Positions 50,459-59,722 of a stretch of 64,000 nucleotides of DNA are shown one piece after another. Each line of letters opens with the position of its first letter. Position 1 is the stretch's first letter. The notes under the pieces are model-generated. The model was not told where the DNA came from, ran no database searches, and was given only the letters and a program-made list of their open reading frames with translations. The DNA comes from Bernardetia sp. ABR2-2B (GTDB lineage: Bacteria > Bacteroidota > Bacteroidia > Cytophagales > Bernardetiaceae): the NCBI RefSeq assembly GCF_037126435.1, contig NZ_CP147020.1, forward strand, positions 4,973,001 through 5,037,000, given 5' to 3'. A program made the position numbers and the translations under genes.

Positions 50459-52024
50459 CTATATTATTCCTGCAACTGTAATTTCTTTTGCAGATGCGTT
50501 GATTTCAATTTTTAAGTTTTTTCCGATTCCAAAGCCTGTTCTGACTTGTTTATCTTTGGCATTTAACCAAGTTTGATAGTTCTCACAATCCAAATTAAAT
50601 TTTGATGTAAAAGAGAATCTTGGATAGCCACTTGAGCGTGGATTATCGATTGCTAGAAAGTCATTATATACATTCTCAGCGTACCAAGCTTTGTTGAAGT
50701 CTTTGATGATGTTTCTGCGTTCATTCCAGTCTAAAATTTTAGGGTTGAAGGCTATCCCATTATGAAGTAATAGCCAATTTTTATACTTACCTGTATTTAT
50801 TTTGAATAAATCCAAGAGAAAAATATCATATCTTTCATATACCGTATTTCTTATTTTATCTCCAATCTGACGGTGTGGACTGAAAGTAATTGGATACTCT
50901 TTCTTTCCTTCTTGTAAATCAGAAACTGGCAAATTCCATTCTTGAATATGCCTATACCATTCGCCTTTAGATTCGTTTCCAACCAAGTCAGTTCCATCTT
51001 CTAAAAATTGCACAAAGGCAAAAGCTGGAGGTTTTTCATCTAATGTTTGATAGCATGTAACAGTATCATTAGGAAGTTCTAATAGCTCAGTGGTATCAAA
51101 AAAATCTTTACGTTCTACAAAGAGTGTATAACCTGCTGGAGTTTCGACGACTCTCCAATCTATATTCATTGTAGCAAAATCATTCAAAAAATCTTCAGCA
51201 GTTTTTAGAGGCAAATTCTCACGAATTACACCTGTAAAACTATTTCTTTCTGTACCTTCTTTTGTTTGTGCTGCGAAATAAATACTATTGTAATACTTAC
51301 TACCAACACTATTAAAAATGGTGCTTGAAAGTGTCGCACCACATGTATCACAGAAGTCTTGTAAATACGTGCGAATGTATGGGCTTGGATGTTTGCGATT
51401 GCAAGGAAACATTACTTTCTTTAACTCATTTACGAGCGTGCTGTACAAACGAAGTTCTTTTTTTACATTTAATTCTCTACCTCCAATCAAGTCTGAAATA
51501 GCTCCAACAATTACAGCAATAATAGTAATAGCAGGAGATAGAACAGTAAGAATAAGAATAGCAATCAATCCTAAAACGATAATTACATCGTGTAAAAACT
51601 GAGGTCTTCCTTCATTACAATAAGGAATAAGAGGATGTTTTTCATTTTTGATTTTATTGCCATCTCCAATAAAATGCTGACGTAAACAAAGTGTTATTTT
51701 ATCTTCTTCTGTTTTTTCGTAAGCCACAGCTGTAACAGAACATTCGTTATCACACCATTCTAATGCATCACCTCTTATTTCTCCAATAAAAAAATCAACA
51801 TCTTGAGCGCAACAATCGTCTATTATCTTAATAGAAAGTGTTTTGATTTGACCTAAAGAATCATTTATCAACTCATCAAAAATCATATCATAAGCCACTC
51901 CAAAAAAAGTGAACTCTTGAGTTACGCTTGTCTGTCTATCTTTTCTTGCAGCAATTTCTTTTGTAAAATCGCTAGTTTGATAATCAGATTTTGAGAGTAA
52001 TATATTGTTTAAATATACTTTCAT
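50459..52024 (-). CDS. tail tip/baseplate protein with a hydrophobic hairpin, 521 aa
   Basis: Residues 1-115 are a beta-rich start (MKVYLNNILLSKSDYQTSDF), typical of distal-tail proteins. Residues 147-181 form a long hydrophobic segment (VIIVLGLIAILILTVLSPAI). The rest is mixed, with SVGSKYYNSIYFAAQTKEG and a C-terminal strand region. It starts 4 bp inside the tape-measure gene end (ATGA overlap). The hydrophobic segment could insert in the host membrane during DNA injection; this is inferred. Confidence 0.55.
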   Translation of the reverse strand: MKVYLNNILLSKSDYQTSDFTKEIAARKDRQTSVTQEFTFFGVAYDMIFDELINDSLGQIKTLSIKIIDDCCAQDVDFFIGEIRGDALEWCDNECSVTAVAYEKTEEDKITLCLRQHFIGDGNKIKNEKHPLIPYCNEGRPQFLHDVIIVLGLIAILILTVLSPAITIIAVIVGAISDLIGGRELNVKKELRLYSTLVNELKKVMFPCNRKHPSPYIRTYLQDFCDTCGATLSSTIFNSVGSKYYNSIYFAAQTKEGTERNSFTGVIRENLPLKTAEDFLNDFATMNIDWRVVETPAGYTLFVERKDFFDTTELLELPNDTVTCYQTLDEKPPAFAFVQFLEDGTDLVGNESKGEWYRHIQEWNLPVSDLQEGKKEYPITFSPHRQIGDKIRNTVYERYDIFLLDLFKINTGKYKNWLLLHNGIAFNPKILDWNERRNIIKDFNKAWYAENVYNDFLAIDNPRSSGYPRFSFTSKFNLDCENYQTWLNAKDKQVRTGFGIGKNLKIEINASAKEITVAGII

Positions 52025-55000
52025 CGTTTTGTATTCCTCCTTTCTATTTTTCTCTTGACTTTAGAAGTCATTTCAAAAACACCTTCTTTGGAAATACCCA
52101 TATTATTTTGAACATCTACTTTCACAGCTTCAGTCAAACCCTCTACTTTTGTATTTAGCATATCTAAACGCTCTTCCATTCCACGCATATCAGCACCAAC
52201 TGGCATATACATTTCAGGTGTTAACGTGTAGTTTGGTGTATTAAAAATATCTCTATCAGTTAGTTTGCCTTCATTTATGAGTTTTAAAGCTCCTTTTGCA
52301 TTACGAGTACCCTTTGCTGTAATGATAGATTCACGGTTTGAAATAGCTACAATATTAGAGTCTGAACGTTCTCCTCCCTTACCTTTGAAATCAACAACAC
52401 CATCTTTAAATGCGCCAGAAACAATTTGAGTAATAGCAACTATACCAGCTCCTACACCTCCGATAACAGCAGCGATACCAGCCAAACCTCCTTGAGCTGC
52501 TCCTTGTACAATAGCAGAGATAGCATTTATGAGAGCCTCGGCTGCTGCAATACCTCTTTGCCTTTCTACACTTCTTTGCCTTTTTGCTTCAAGCTCGTCA
52601 AGTCTTTTTTGTTCTTGCTCAAGAAGTGCTGCATTTCCTTTTTCTGCTATTTTTTCAGCATCTTCTACACGCTTACGCTGTCTATCTGTAAGCTCGTCAA
52701 GTGCTTCAATCTGCTGAGAAACTAATTCATTTAAAACTGAAAAGATAGCGCCGAAAGTCTCCTCTACAATAGCTAGTGTTTCTTGTAGCTTTGATTGTTT
52801 TTCATCCTCAGCTTTCTTTTGATTTTCAACATCCTCTTCATACAAATCATTGCGAAGCTGCTGAACTTCAATAGCAATCTCACGCTTACGAGCTGCGCTA
52901 GTAGATTCTAATTCTTCTTCACTATTTAGCGTTTCGATGAGCTGCTCAACTCTGAACTTACGAGTTTCAAGAAGTGCATCACGATATTGCCTTTCTGTTA
53001 GTTCGCCTGTCAATAACTTTTCACGCAAAAGTTCTTCTTCCAAAGCCAATCCATCTTCCACGATAGAACGAGCATTTTCAACACTATCCAAATTTATTTG
53101 TTGAACATCTTGTGCCGTTTGAGAATAGATGTCTTTGCGTTTGGCAGCAAACTCTAAATCAAGTTTTTCAAAAAGAATATTTTTGAGTTCTTCATCTTCA
53201 ATATTTTCATCTAGCAACCTTCTAGCTTCTTGCTGTTCCTTATCTAGCAACTCTATTTCAGCCTGTGTATTAGCTGCCAAAAGTTGTAAACGCTCACTTT
53301 CAGAACGCTCGGTATCTGAAAGAATCTCATCATTTGCTTTTTTGAAACGAGCAACACGAAGTTTATCGACTTCTAAGAAAGCAGCCGAAATATCATTGGC
53401 TATTTTCTTAATGCCTTTGCTAAGTGTTTTTTCTGTCAAATCAATCTGACTAGCTAGTAAGTCTTCACGAAGCCTTATACCTGCCTCAATTTCCACCTCT
53501 GAAAGTCCTGCTGACTTAGCTTTTTCTTTAAACTCTTTTATAGAATTACTATACTCAGACAATAGTTTGTCTGTATCTAACTGAAATTGTAATTCTAAAC
53601 TTTCTTCATTATTTGGTAATAAATCAATTTTATTCTGACGAAGCTGAAATTCTAATGTTTGTGTCAAATCTGATAGAGCTTGTCTTGCTTCTTTTAGTTT
53701 TTTGATTTGGTCATCAGTAAGTTTATTACCTTCTTTTTTTGCATCATTATTTTGATTAGATGCCTTTGTATTCAAATCGATATTTGAAGAAGTAAATCCT
53801 AGAGCAGAACGCAAACCCTTCAATGTTTCTTCTTGAAGTTTTATACTTTTGTCTAATGCGTCAGCTTCATTTCTGAATTTTACTAATTTTATTGGATTGT
53901 AAGTTTCATCGATGAGCTTCTCATATTGTTTTGCTTGTTTGAGTTGTCGCTCTAATATTGCTTCTCTATCTTTTATCTGTTCTTCTAATTGCTCTCTAGT
54001 TAGTTTATTTACATTTGCTAAGTTATTAGAAACTGATTTTTTGACAATCGCATCAAATAAATCTAAAGTCTGAATAACAGAATTAAGAAATTCTATTCCA
54101 TTTGCTTTTGCGTTTTTATAGAACTCGTCTATATTTTTACTCAAACCTTCAAAAGTTGCTGCTAGTTCAGCTTCCTCTTTTGCTAATCTACGAGCAGTCT
54201 CTAATTCTTTCTGCTGTTTTTTACCCAACTCATCAAGTGAGTCAAGATTTGAATTTTGAGCTTTTGTGATTAATTCATACGCTTTTTCTAACCCTCCCAA
54301 ATCTTCAAGCGCACCACCACCCAAATCAGCAATAAGTTTTTGAGTCTGTTGAGTAGTCAAACCTACTTTTTGAGCTTCATCTACTATAGATTTGAATATA
54401 GAGATTATATCTTTTTCGCCTTTTGCTAAGTCTTTTTGAATTTGATTACTGAAATTTTTACCCAAAGGACTAAGAGCTTCTAGTTGAGCTTTATCTAGCT
54501 CACGAAGCCTTAAGCCTAGCTCTTTAATGGTATCGGGTAATTTGTCTGCAATAAACGAACTACCTGTTTGTGCGCCAGTAGAAACAGTTTTAATAAAATC
54601 TTGAGCCGAAACATTTGCATTTTTAAATTGAACAGGATATTCTTCTAAAAGAGATAGAAAATCTCCTGTTGTATCTGCTCCTTTCAAAAAACCTTTTTCT
54701 ACCAAATCCAATGCTTCAGTAAAAGAAATGCCATAAGCATCAGCAAAATTCTTTGTAGATTTCAGAATTTCATCTTCTGTTTTTCCATACGTTTCTGCAA
54801 GTGCTACTACATCGCTAGTGGCGTTTTGTAAAGTTGTTCCCTGTAATCCAGAGAAACGTTGTACAGTAGCAAAAAGAGTAGAGTATTTTTTATCAATATC
54901 TACTAAATAACGTCCAAACTCTAAAGCCTTCTCTCCTACAAATAAAGCAGCTCCTACTAAACCTGCTTTGGTAGCAAGTCCTCCCAAACTTGAGCCAAGT

Positions 55001-55380
55001 CCGTTGCTACTTTTTGAAGTCTTGCCTAATGATTCTTGGTAAGAATCTAAAGACTTCTTTTTCTTGTTTATTTGGTCTTCATAATCTTTAAATTGCTTCC
55101 TTCCTTTTTCGGTAGATAAATCTAATTTTCTTTGTGCTTTTGTAAGGTCAGAAATAGAGTTTTCTAATCCATCTATGCTGTTTTCACTTGCCCTTACAGC
55201 TTTAGCTAGTTTTTCTTGTAGCTTTTCAGACTTACGCATAGCTTCAGTCCACTCCAAAGAACCTTCTTTTGATTCGTTGATGGTTTTGTTGAGCTTTTTG
55301 AGATATTCTTCAGCGTTTTTTATTGCCGTATCATCTACTTTAAACTCAAATTCTGATAGTATTTTTGCGAAATCTGCCAT
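52021..55380 (-). CDS. tail tape measure protein
   Basis: 1119 residues, the largest helical virion protein. Coiled coil covers about 15-120 and much of 380-960 (Lys/Glu/Leu-rich repeats). A hydrophobic Gly/Ala stretch lies near 125-155 (GLGSSLGGLATKAGLVGAALFVG) and another near 960-1010 (GGLAGIAAVIGGVGAGIVAI), the usual layout of tape measures that set tail length and form the injection channel. A long flexible tail is therefore predicted. It begins the leftward tail operon at the second late control region. Confidence 0.85.
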   Translation of the reverse strand: MADFAKILSEFEFKVDDTAIKNAEEYLKKLNKTINESKEGSLEWTEAMRKSEKLQEKLAKAVRASENSIDGLENSISDLTKAQRKLDLSTEKGRKQFKDYEDQINKKKKSLDSYQESLGKTSKSSNGLGSSLGGLATKAGLVGAALFVGEKALEFGRYLVDIDKKYSTLFATVQRFSGLQGTTLQNATSDVVALAETYGKTEDEILKSTKNFADAYGISFTEALDLVEKGFLKGADTTGDFLSLLEEYPVQFKNANVSAQDFIKTVSTGAQTGSSFIADKLPDTIKELGLRLRELDKAQLEALSPLGKNFSNQIQKDLAKGEKDIISIFKSIVDEAQKVGLTTQQTQKLIADLGGGALEDLGGLEKAYELITKAQNSNLDSLDELGKKQQKELETARRLAKEEAELAATFEGLSKNIDEFYKNAKANGIEFLNSVIQTLDLFDAIVKKSVSNNLANVNKLTREQLEEQIKDREAILERQLKQAKQYEKLIDETYNPIKLVKFRNEADALDKSIKLQEETLKGLRSALGFTSSNIDLNTKASNQNNDAKKEGNKLTDDQIKKLKEARQALSDLTQTLEFQLRQNKIDLLPNNEESLELQFQLDTDKLLSEYSNSIKEFKEKAKSAGLSEVEIEAGIRLREDLLASQIDLTEKTLSKGIKKIANDISAAFLEVDKLRVARFKKANDEILSDTERSESERLQLLAANTQAEIELLDKEQQEARRLLDENIEDEELKNILFEKLDLEFAAKRKDIYSQTAQDVQQINLDSVENARSIVEDGLALEEELLREKLLTGELTERQYRDALLETRKFRVEQLIETLNSEEELESTSAARKREIAIEVQQLRNDLYEEDVENQKKAEDEKQSKLQETLAIVEETFGAIFSVLNELVSQQIEALDELTDRQRKRVEDAEKIAEKGNAALLEQEQKRLDELEAKRQRSVERQRGIAAAEALINAISAIVQGAAQGGLAGIAAVIGGVGAGIVAITQIVSGAFKDGVVDFKGKGGERSDSNIVAISNRESIITAKGTRNAKGALKLINEGKLTDRDIFNTPNYTLTPEMYMPVGADMRGMEERLDMLNTKVEGLTEAVKVDVQNNMGISKEGVFEMTSKVKRKIERRNTKR

Positions 55381-55416
55381 ACCACAAAAATACTCTGATG
55401 TGCCTCCATTCTTTGT

Positions 55417-55462
55417 ATTCGGTTAAAACGACAGGCTTTGAGATATTTTTTACTCAAATTTG
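55417..55462 (+). promoter_or_regulatory. late control block plus -7-like box, copy 2
   Basis: ATTCGGTTAAAACGACAGG (55417-55435), then exactly 19 bp, then CAAATTTG (55455-55462), one mismatch from TAnnTTTG. The layout is identical to 38694-38739. It lies between the divergent tape-measure (start 55380) and capsid (start 55576) genes. The leader of the capsid gene would be about 110 nt. Confidence 0.65.
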
Positions 55463-55575
55463 TATCAATCTTAAATGTCTAAGATTATTGTTTTTGGCAG
55501 GTGCAGCCAGTCCTTTTTTGCACGCCCGATATGTCTCGGTTTTCTGATTAAACGAATCTTAAAACTTTTATAATT

Positions 55576-56652
55576 ATGCCTGCATTAACAGACTTTTGGC
55601 AGAGATATGCTCCTACAAATGGAGGTGTTGCTACACTTCTTAAAAAGAACGCAACTCGTGCGCCTCAAATTGGAATGATTGACGCTGTAGTTGGGAGCGA
55701 AAACAAAGGAGGTTTTCAGCAAGATTTTAACGCTCTTACTGGAGGTGCTGGAGACTCAAAGAAAAAAATTGCAATGTTCAAGTATCATACTCGTGGAGTA
55801 GATGCTGACACATTAGATGAAACGGATGCAGAGTTGAATTACTGTAATCCTGCTCGTACAAATGAGTTTTTACAAACTGAGCAAGAGGTAACTCGTTATG
55901 TTTCTCGTCAGTTCAAAATCGCAGATAACAAAGTTAGAAACTTTGACGAAACTGCAAGACAGCATTTTGAAATGGAGTTGGAGATGGAAGCTGTTAAACT
56001 TGTGACAGACTTGAATAAGAGAATGATTGCTCTTTATGAAGCTGTAAGAGGAAACACAAGTGCAGGAACAACAGCAGCCCTTACAGCTCAAGCATTTTCA
56101 TCAGGTGCAGATTATAAAGCAAACATTGCTTGGCAGGAATCTATCCGTAGAGAGTTTAGAAAAATTCAAAGTGGAGGTAAATTGATGATGGTAGGTGATG
56201 GACTTGCAGAATCTTACGCAAATGTACTTGGTTATGGTCAAGTGAATGATTTTGGGCAGCGTGTCGATTTGCAGCCTTTCGATAATCGCTTTGCCTTCTT
56301 TGGAGATGCTACCTTGGATAGTGTAATTGACGGAACTGGTACAGTTACAGACAATGCTTTAGTGTGGGAACCAGGGGCTTTCCAAATGCTTCATTGGTAT
56401 CAGAACCGTGGAGATTTCAGAACAATGCGTGATGATGCTATCAATGATACTATTGCTATCAACGTAAATGGTACTCGTCATGTATTTGATGTATTTATCA
56501 GATACTCTGACTGCCAAGATAGCACGGCTGGTATGCACGTAACCTTGAAAAAATGGTTTGATGTATGGAATTATCCTACTGATATTTTCAAAGGAACTGA
56601 TGCTCTAAACGGAGTGAACTTCCTTGAGCGTTGGATTGCAACGGCAGCTTAG
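55576..56652 (+). CDS. major capsid protein candidate
   Basis: 358 residues with the HK97-type make-up: an N-terminal arm, a long helical segment (ETARQHFEMELEMEAVKLVT) resembling the spine helix, then mixed domains (WQESIRREFRKIQSGGKLMM, FFGDATLDSVIDGTG) and the C-terminal FIRYSDCQDSTAGMHVTLKKW. It is the first gene of a rightward unit with its own control block and is followed by a strong hairpin, as expected of the most abundant virion gene. No capsid protease is seen nearby. Confidence 0.68.
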   Translation: MPALTDFWQRYAPTNGGVATLLKKNATRAPQIGMIDAVVGSENKGGFQQDFNALTGGAGDSKKKIAMFKYHTRGVDADTLDETDAELNYCNPARTNEFLQTEQEVTRYVSRQFKIADNKVRNFDETARQHFEMELEMEAVKLVTDLNKRMIALYEAVRGNTSAGTTAALTAQAFSSGADYKANIAWQESIRREFRKIQSGGKLMMVGDGLAESYANVLGYGQVNDFGQRVDLQPFDNRFAFFGDATLDSVIDGTGTVTDNALVWEPGAFQMLHWYQNRGDFRTMRDDAINDTIAINVNGTRHVFDVFIRYSDCQDSTAGMHVTLKKWFDVWNYPTDIFKGTDALNGVNFLERWIATAA

Positions 56653-56671
56653 AAATAGAAACCTTGCAAGT

Positions 56672-56710
56672 GAAGTAGCCATAAGCAAAAGGCAAACTGG
56701 CTACTTCTTT
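56672..56710 (+). terminator. hairpin after the capsid gene
   Basis: GAAGTAGCCA (56672-56681) pairs perfectly with TGGCTACTTC (56698-56707) and is followed by TTT. It would lower expression of the genes downstream of the capsid gene. Confidence 0.75.
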
Positions 56711-56744
56711 ACTATTATTTACTCTAAATCCCTTTTTACTAACT

Positions 56745-57857
56745 ATGAAAAAGTATATTTTTCTCACACTCATTTTATTATTCTCATTCAACCTAAACGC
56801 TATGGATTGCTTAGATAATCAAAAGTTGCTCGGTGTTCGTGCCGATTGTTCAGATGAAGTTTCTTACAAAATTTATCTTGACGATGTAGAAGGTTTGGAT
56901 TTGAAGAAAGTATCAAATGTTGCTTCTAATTCAACAGGTTTGGAGCTGATGCGAAAAGCAATCAAGCAAGGATTTGAACTTACACTTGAGGATGCTATCA
57001 ATAATGATACAGGCTCAGTAATTTCACGAAACTATACCGAACTTTATTTTCAGAATAAATTTACATCAAGGCAGGTAACAGCAGAAGCTGACCAAGTCAG
57101 AGGAATTAGTTTTGAAATTCAACACCCTCAAAAGTATCAGTTTAGTGAAATACGAATACAAAATTTGTATGTCAAAACTTTATCAAATTTAGATGATGCA
57201 CAAATTTTAATCATCACAAATGAAAAAGAGTTTTTGCTAACTGCTGATAGTCGAATTTTAGAAGTTGAAGCCAAGACAGGCAATACAGTAGATACAGTTA
57301 TCGACGAAGAAGGAACTTCTATTCCTGTTAGTTCTCTAACCTTACCAAATTTAGTAGCCAATGAAACCTATTCATTTCATAATCTCAATTTTGATACAAA
57401 TTCATATAAAGTTGAAATCGCCTTTGACCAAACAAGTACAGATGTATCACAAGCCTATTTACCATCAACAGGTTGTACTTCCTGTGGAGGAGGTAGTGTA
57501 AATGTTTTAGATGTTTACAATGGTCTGAAAATTAGGGGAGGTTATGGAGTGTCAGCAGATGTGGCTGTAGCGTGTGATATGGAACGAGTGAAATGTTTTA
57601 TGCTCAATGAACTTGCTTATGTGGCTCGTTATAGGGCAGTAATGTATCTCATTCAAGATGCTGCGCTTACTGATAGAATGAATTTCTTTGCTCAAAATGC
57701 TCAAGAAGATTTGGAGGCTTTTGGTAAGCATATTTCAAGTAAATATTATAGCCTTTTGAATCGTAAAATTGTTCATTTGAAGTCTTTACTTTCTCAACAA
57801 GATAAAAATTGCTTTGCGTGTAGTACAGGTGTAAAAAGAGGCACTATCATCGTCTAG
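56745..57857 (+). CDS. virion-operon protein with a signal-peptide-like start, 370 aa
   Basis: From ATG 56745 the first 19 residues are a classical signal sequence (MKKYIFLTLILLFSFNLNA); a second in-frame ATG at 56802 (MDCLDNQ) starts right after it, so a cytoplasmic form is equally possible. The body is mixed, with LELMRKAIKQGFELTLEDAI and IQHPQKYQFSEIRIQNLYV, and a Cys-rich part (STGCTSCGGGS, DKNCFACSTGVKRG). Position after the capsid gene suggests a head or head-tail component. Unrecognised. Confidence 0.55.
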   Translation: MKKYIFLTLILLFSFNLNAMDCLDNQKLLGVRADCSDEVSYKIYLDDVEGLDLKKVSNVASNSTGLELMRKAIKQGFELTLEDAINNDTGSVISRNYTELYFQNKFTSRQVTAEADQVRGISFEIQHPQKYQFSEIRIQNLYVKTLSNLDDAQILIITNEKEFLLTADSRILEVEAKTGNTVDTVIDEEGTSIPVSSLTLPNLVANETYSFHNLNFDTNSYKVEIAFDQTSTDVSQAYLPSTGCTSCGGGSVNVLDVYNGLKIRGGYGVSADVAVACDMERVKCFMLNELAYVARYRAVMYLIQDAALTDRMNFFAQNAQEDLEAFGKHISSKYYSLLNRKIVHLKSLLSQQDKNCFACSTGVKRGTIIV

Positions 57858-57910
57858 CATTAGTCTAGCAGCTTATTAAAACTATTTAACAATACTTTAT
57901 AAATCAAAAA

Positions 57911-58654
57911 ATGGCGACAAAGGTAAGAAAAATAGGTAGCGAATTTTGGCAAATCTTAGAGAATGATATTACTACTAAAATCATTCCTCAAGATAGTGTG
58001 GAGTTTCGCTTTAAAGATGGCGAAATAGCAGTTGCGAATGCAAATGACGATAGAGCTTATACTTCATTTTTACCTTTGTCAGATTTTCAAGATGAGCAGG
58101 GTAATACTTTTGCTACGATTGAAGATTTTATTTTATCAATTACAGGACAAGCAACTTCAAATATTATGAATGATACGGGGTTTGGTTTTTATGCCGATGG
58201 ACAATATGTAGAAGCTGCTCCCTTCTCGTTGGCAGCAAATACATTGATTAATTTACCTAACAATGCTTCAACTACAAATGAGGCTAATTTGCCAAACGAT
58301 GTAAGCAGTTTTTATGATGGTACTAAAATCACTCCTAAAAATGAAGGAGATACTATAGACTTGAATATCAATCTTAATGTAAAAACTTCTGTAAATAATT
58401 CTTGGATTAGATTAGGAATAGATATAGGTGGCGCATTAGGGATTATTTTCCCTCAAGTATTTGTTCTTCCAAAAGAAACTAATGAAGAGCAACCTGTTAC
58501 ATTTGTTGTAAATGGGTTTTGTGGTTCTACGTTTGTTCCGAACGGTGGAGTGGTAAAAGTATTGTCTAACAACCCACTTATGATTTACGATATTTCTTAT
58601 GTGGTTTTAAGACATCATAGAAGCAAAACACACAATGGCACAACACCAATTTAA
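57911..58654 (+). CDS. virion protein of unknown function, 247 aa
   Basis: The N-terminal region (KIGSEFWQILENDITTKIIP) is followed by a linker and a C-terminal beta-sandwich-like domain (TIDLNINLNVKTSVNNSWIR, FVVNGFCGSTFVPNGG). A decoration or head-fibre protein would fit, but nothing proves it. The 36-residue gene starts within its 3' end. Confidence 0.5.
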   Translation: MATKVRKIGSEFWQILENDITTKIIPQDSVEFRFKDGEIAVANANDDRAYTSFLPLSDFQDEQGNTFATIEDFILSITGQATSNIMNDTGFGFYADGQYVEAAPFSLAANTLINLPNNASTTNEANLPNDVSSFYDGTKITPKNEGDTIDLNINLNVKTSVNNSWIRLGIDIGGALGIIFPQVFVLPKETNEEQPVTFVVNGFCGSTFVPNGGVVKVLSNNPLMIYDISYVVLRHHRSKTHNGTTPI

Positions 58655-58745
58655 ACGAAAGAGAATCAAAATTACTATCCGAAAACCGAAAACTATAATT
58701 ATTAAAAATTCTAACTCTAAAAAAAGTAAAGGCTGTGGTTGTTAA
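58635..58745 (+). CDS. 36-residue highly basic protein ending CGC
   Basis: ATG 58635 opens MAQHQFKRKRIKITIRKPKT and ends KSKGCGC, with almost half of residues Lys or Arg. It overlaps both neighbours by 20 and 11 bp, which supports translation by coupling. Tiny basic Cys-ending proteins in virion operons may bind DNA, but no role is known. Confidence 0.5.
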   Translation: MAQHQFKRKRIKITIRKPKTIIIKNSNSKKSKGCGC

Positions 58746-59316
58746 TTTACTATTTATTTTATTGGAAAACACTATTGCTAATGTAGCTCCAGAAGTTGGT
58801 ATTTGGAATATGGTTAGCGAGAAGATTTTGGATGGGCTAGTATCTGTAGTGATACTTCTTGTTATGTTTTGGTTTGCCAAAAAGTTCTTTGAGAAGTTTT
58901 TTGACATTTTTATTAAAAATGTAAACGACACTAGAGAAGAATATCAAGCTACTCTAAAAGTAAAGGAAGAACAAGTTTTATCTATCATCGATTCAAAGCA
59001 AGCTATTGTAAAGTCTGTTACAGATTCATTTAAAGAAAGTTTTGCTAAAATAGCATCTGAGCATACTAAGCAAATTGAAATTATTATCAATGATTCTAGA
59101 GTTGGAAGTGATAATGATAGAGAAGATAGAAAAAGTAAAGATGTTGATCTTATAAACTCATACACCAAGGCTTCTGAAATGATGCAAAAGTCTCAAGAAA
59201 TTATCAAAAATATTTTGGAAGAGCAAAGGCGTTTTCAAGAAGAAGAACGTGAGCAACTAGGTAAAATGATGCACGACATGGAAATGAGAATTAATCAAAA
59301 ATTACAAGCAAGATGA
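58735..59316 (+). CDS. membrane-anchored coiled-coil protein, 193 aa
   Basis: A hydrophobic segment at about residues 33-52 (LDGLVSVVILLVMFWFAKKF) is followed by a long charged coiled coil to the end. GTG 58735 is the start that fits the overlap with the gene before; ATG 58810 is an alternative. The shape resembles phage spanin- or holin-accessory proteins, yet it lies five genes from the amidase. Confidence 0.5.
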   Translation: MVVNLLFILLENTIANVAPEVGIWNMVSEKILDGLVSVVILLVMFWFAKKFFEKFFDIFIKNVNDTREEYQATLKVKEEQVLSIIDSKQAIVKSVTDSFKESFAKIASEHTKQIEIIINDSRVGSDNDREDRKSKDVDLINSYTKASEMMQKSQEIIKNILEEQRRFQEEEREQLGKMMHDMEMRINQKLQAR

Positions 59317-59720
59317 AGGAAGAATTTGACAAGATAGAACTAGAAACAAGAAGGCTTTTGAATGAAGCTGAAATTCGTCGTGTTGTTAATTTTGACAATC
59401 TGCCTGATTTGGCTATTGCTGTTCGTGTAGGTACAGGAGAGATAATGGCAGCATCCGATGAATGGAAAGGCAAACTCAAAATTGACAATCGCCTGATGGT
59501 AGGTTATCCATTTATTCAGTTCGTTGCAGAACAAGATAAGGAACGTACTTGGAATCTGTTTATAGGAATAGAAACAAGTGAGCCAAAAAAAGAAATTCAC
59601 GGAGATTATGACTTTAAGAATCATTATCTCAATTCAGAAGGAAAGCCTGTAGAATTAGCTTGGAAAAGCAGGCTGACTAAAAACGGTAAATATGTAATTG
59701 CTACTGCAAGAATTGTTTAG
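59313..59720 (+). CDS. PAS-like domain protein, 135 aa
   Basis: After a short helix, residues about 28-135 read as a single PAS fold: DLAIAVRVGTGEIMAASDEW, YPFIQFVAEQDKERTWNLF, a two-strand insert, then YLNSEGKPVELAWKSRLTKN and YVIATARIV. No output domain is attached. A stand-alone PAS in a virion operon is unusual. ATGA-type overlap joins it to the preceding gene. Confidence 0.55.
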   Translation: MKEEFDKIELETRRLLNEAEIRRVVNFDNLPDLAIAVRVGTGEIMAASDEWKGKLKIDNRLMVGYPFIQFVAEQDKERTWNLFIGIETSEPKKEIHGDYDFKNHYLNSEGKPVELAWKSRLTKNGKYVIATARIV

Positions 59721-59722
59721 AA

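Noticed and set aside
53129-53449. Serine-rich 106-residue frame on the + strand
   Set aside because: It is the antisense of the coiled-coil part of the tape measure gene; Ser/Leu-rich shadows are typical of Glu/Lys-rich genes.
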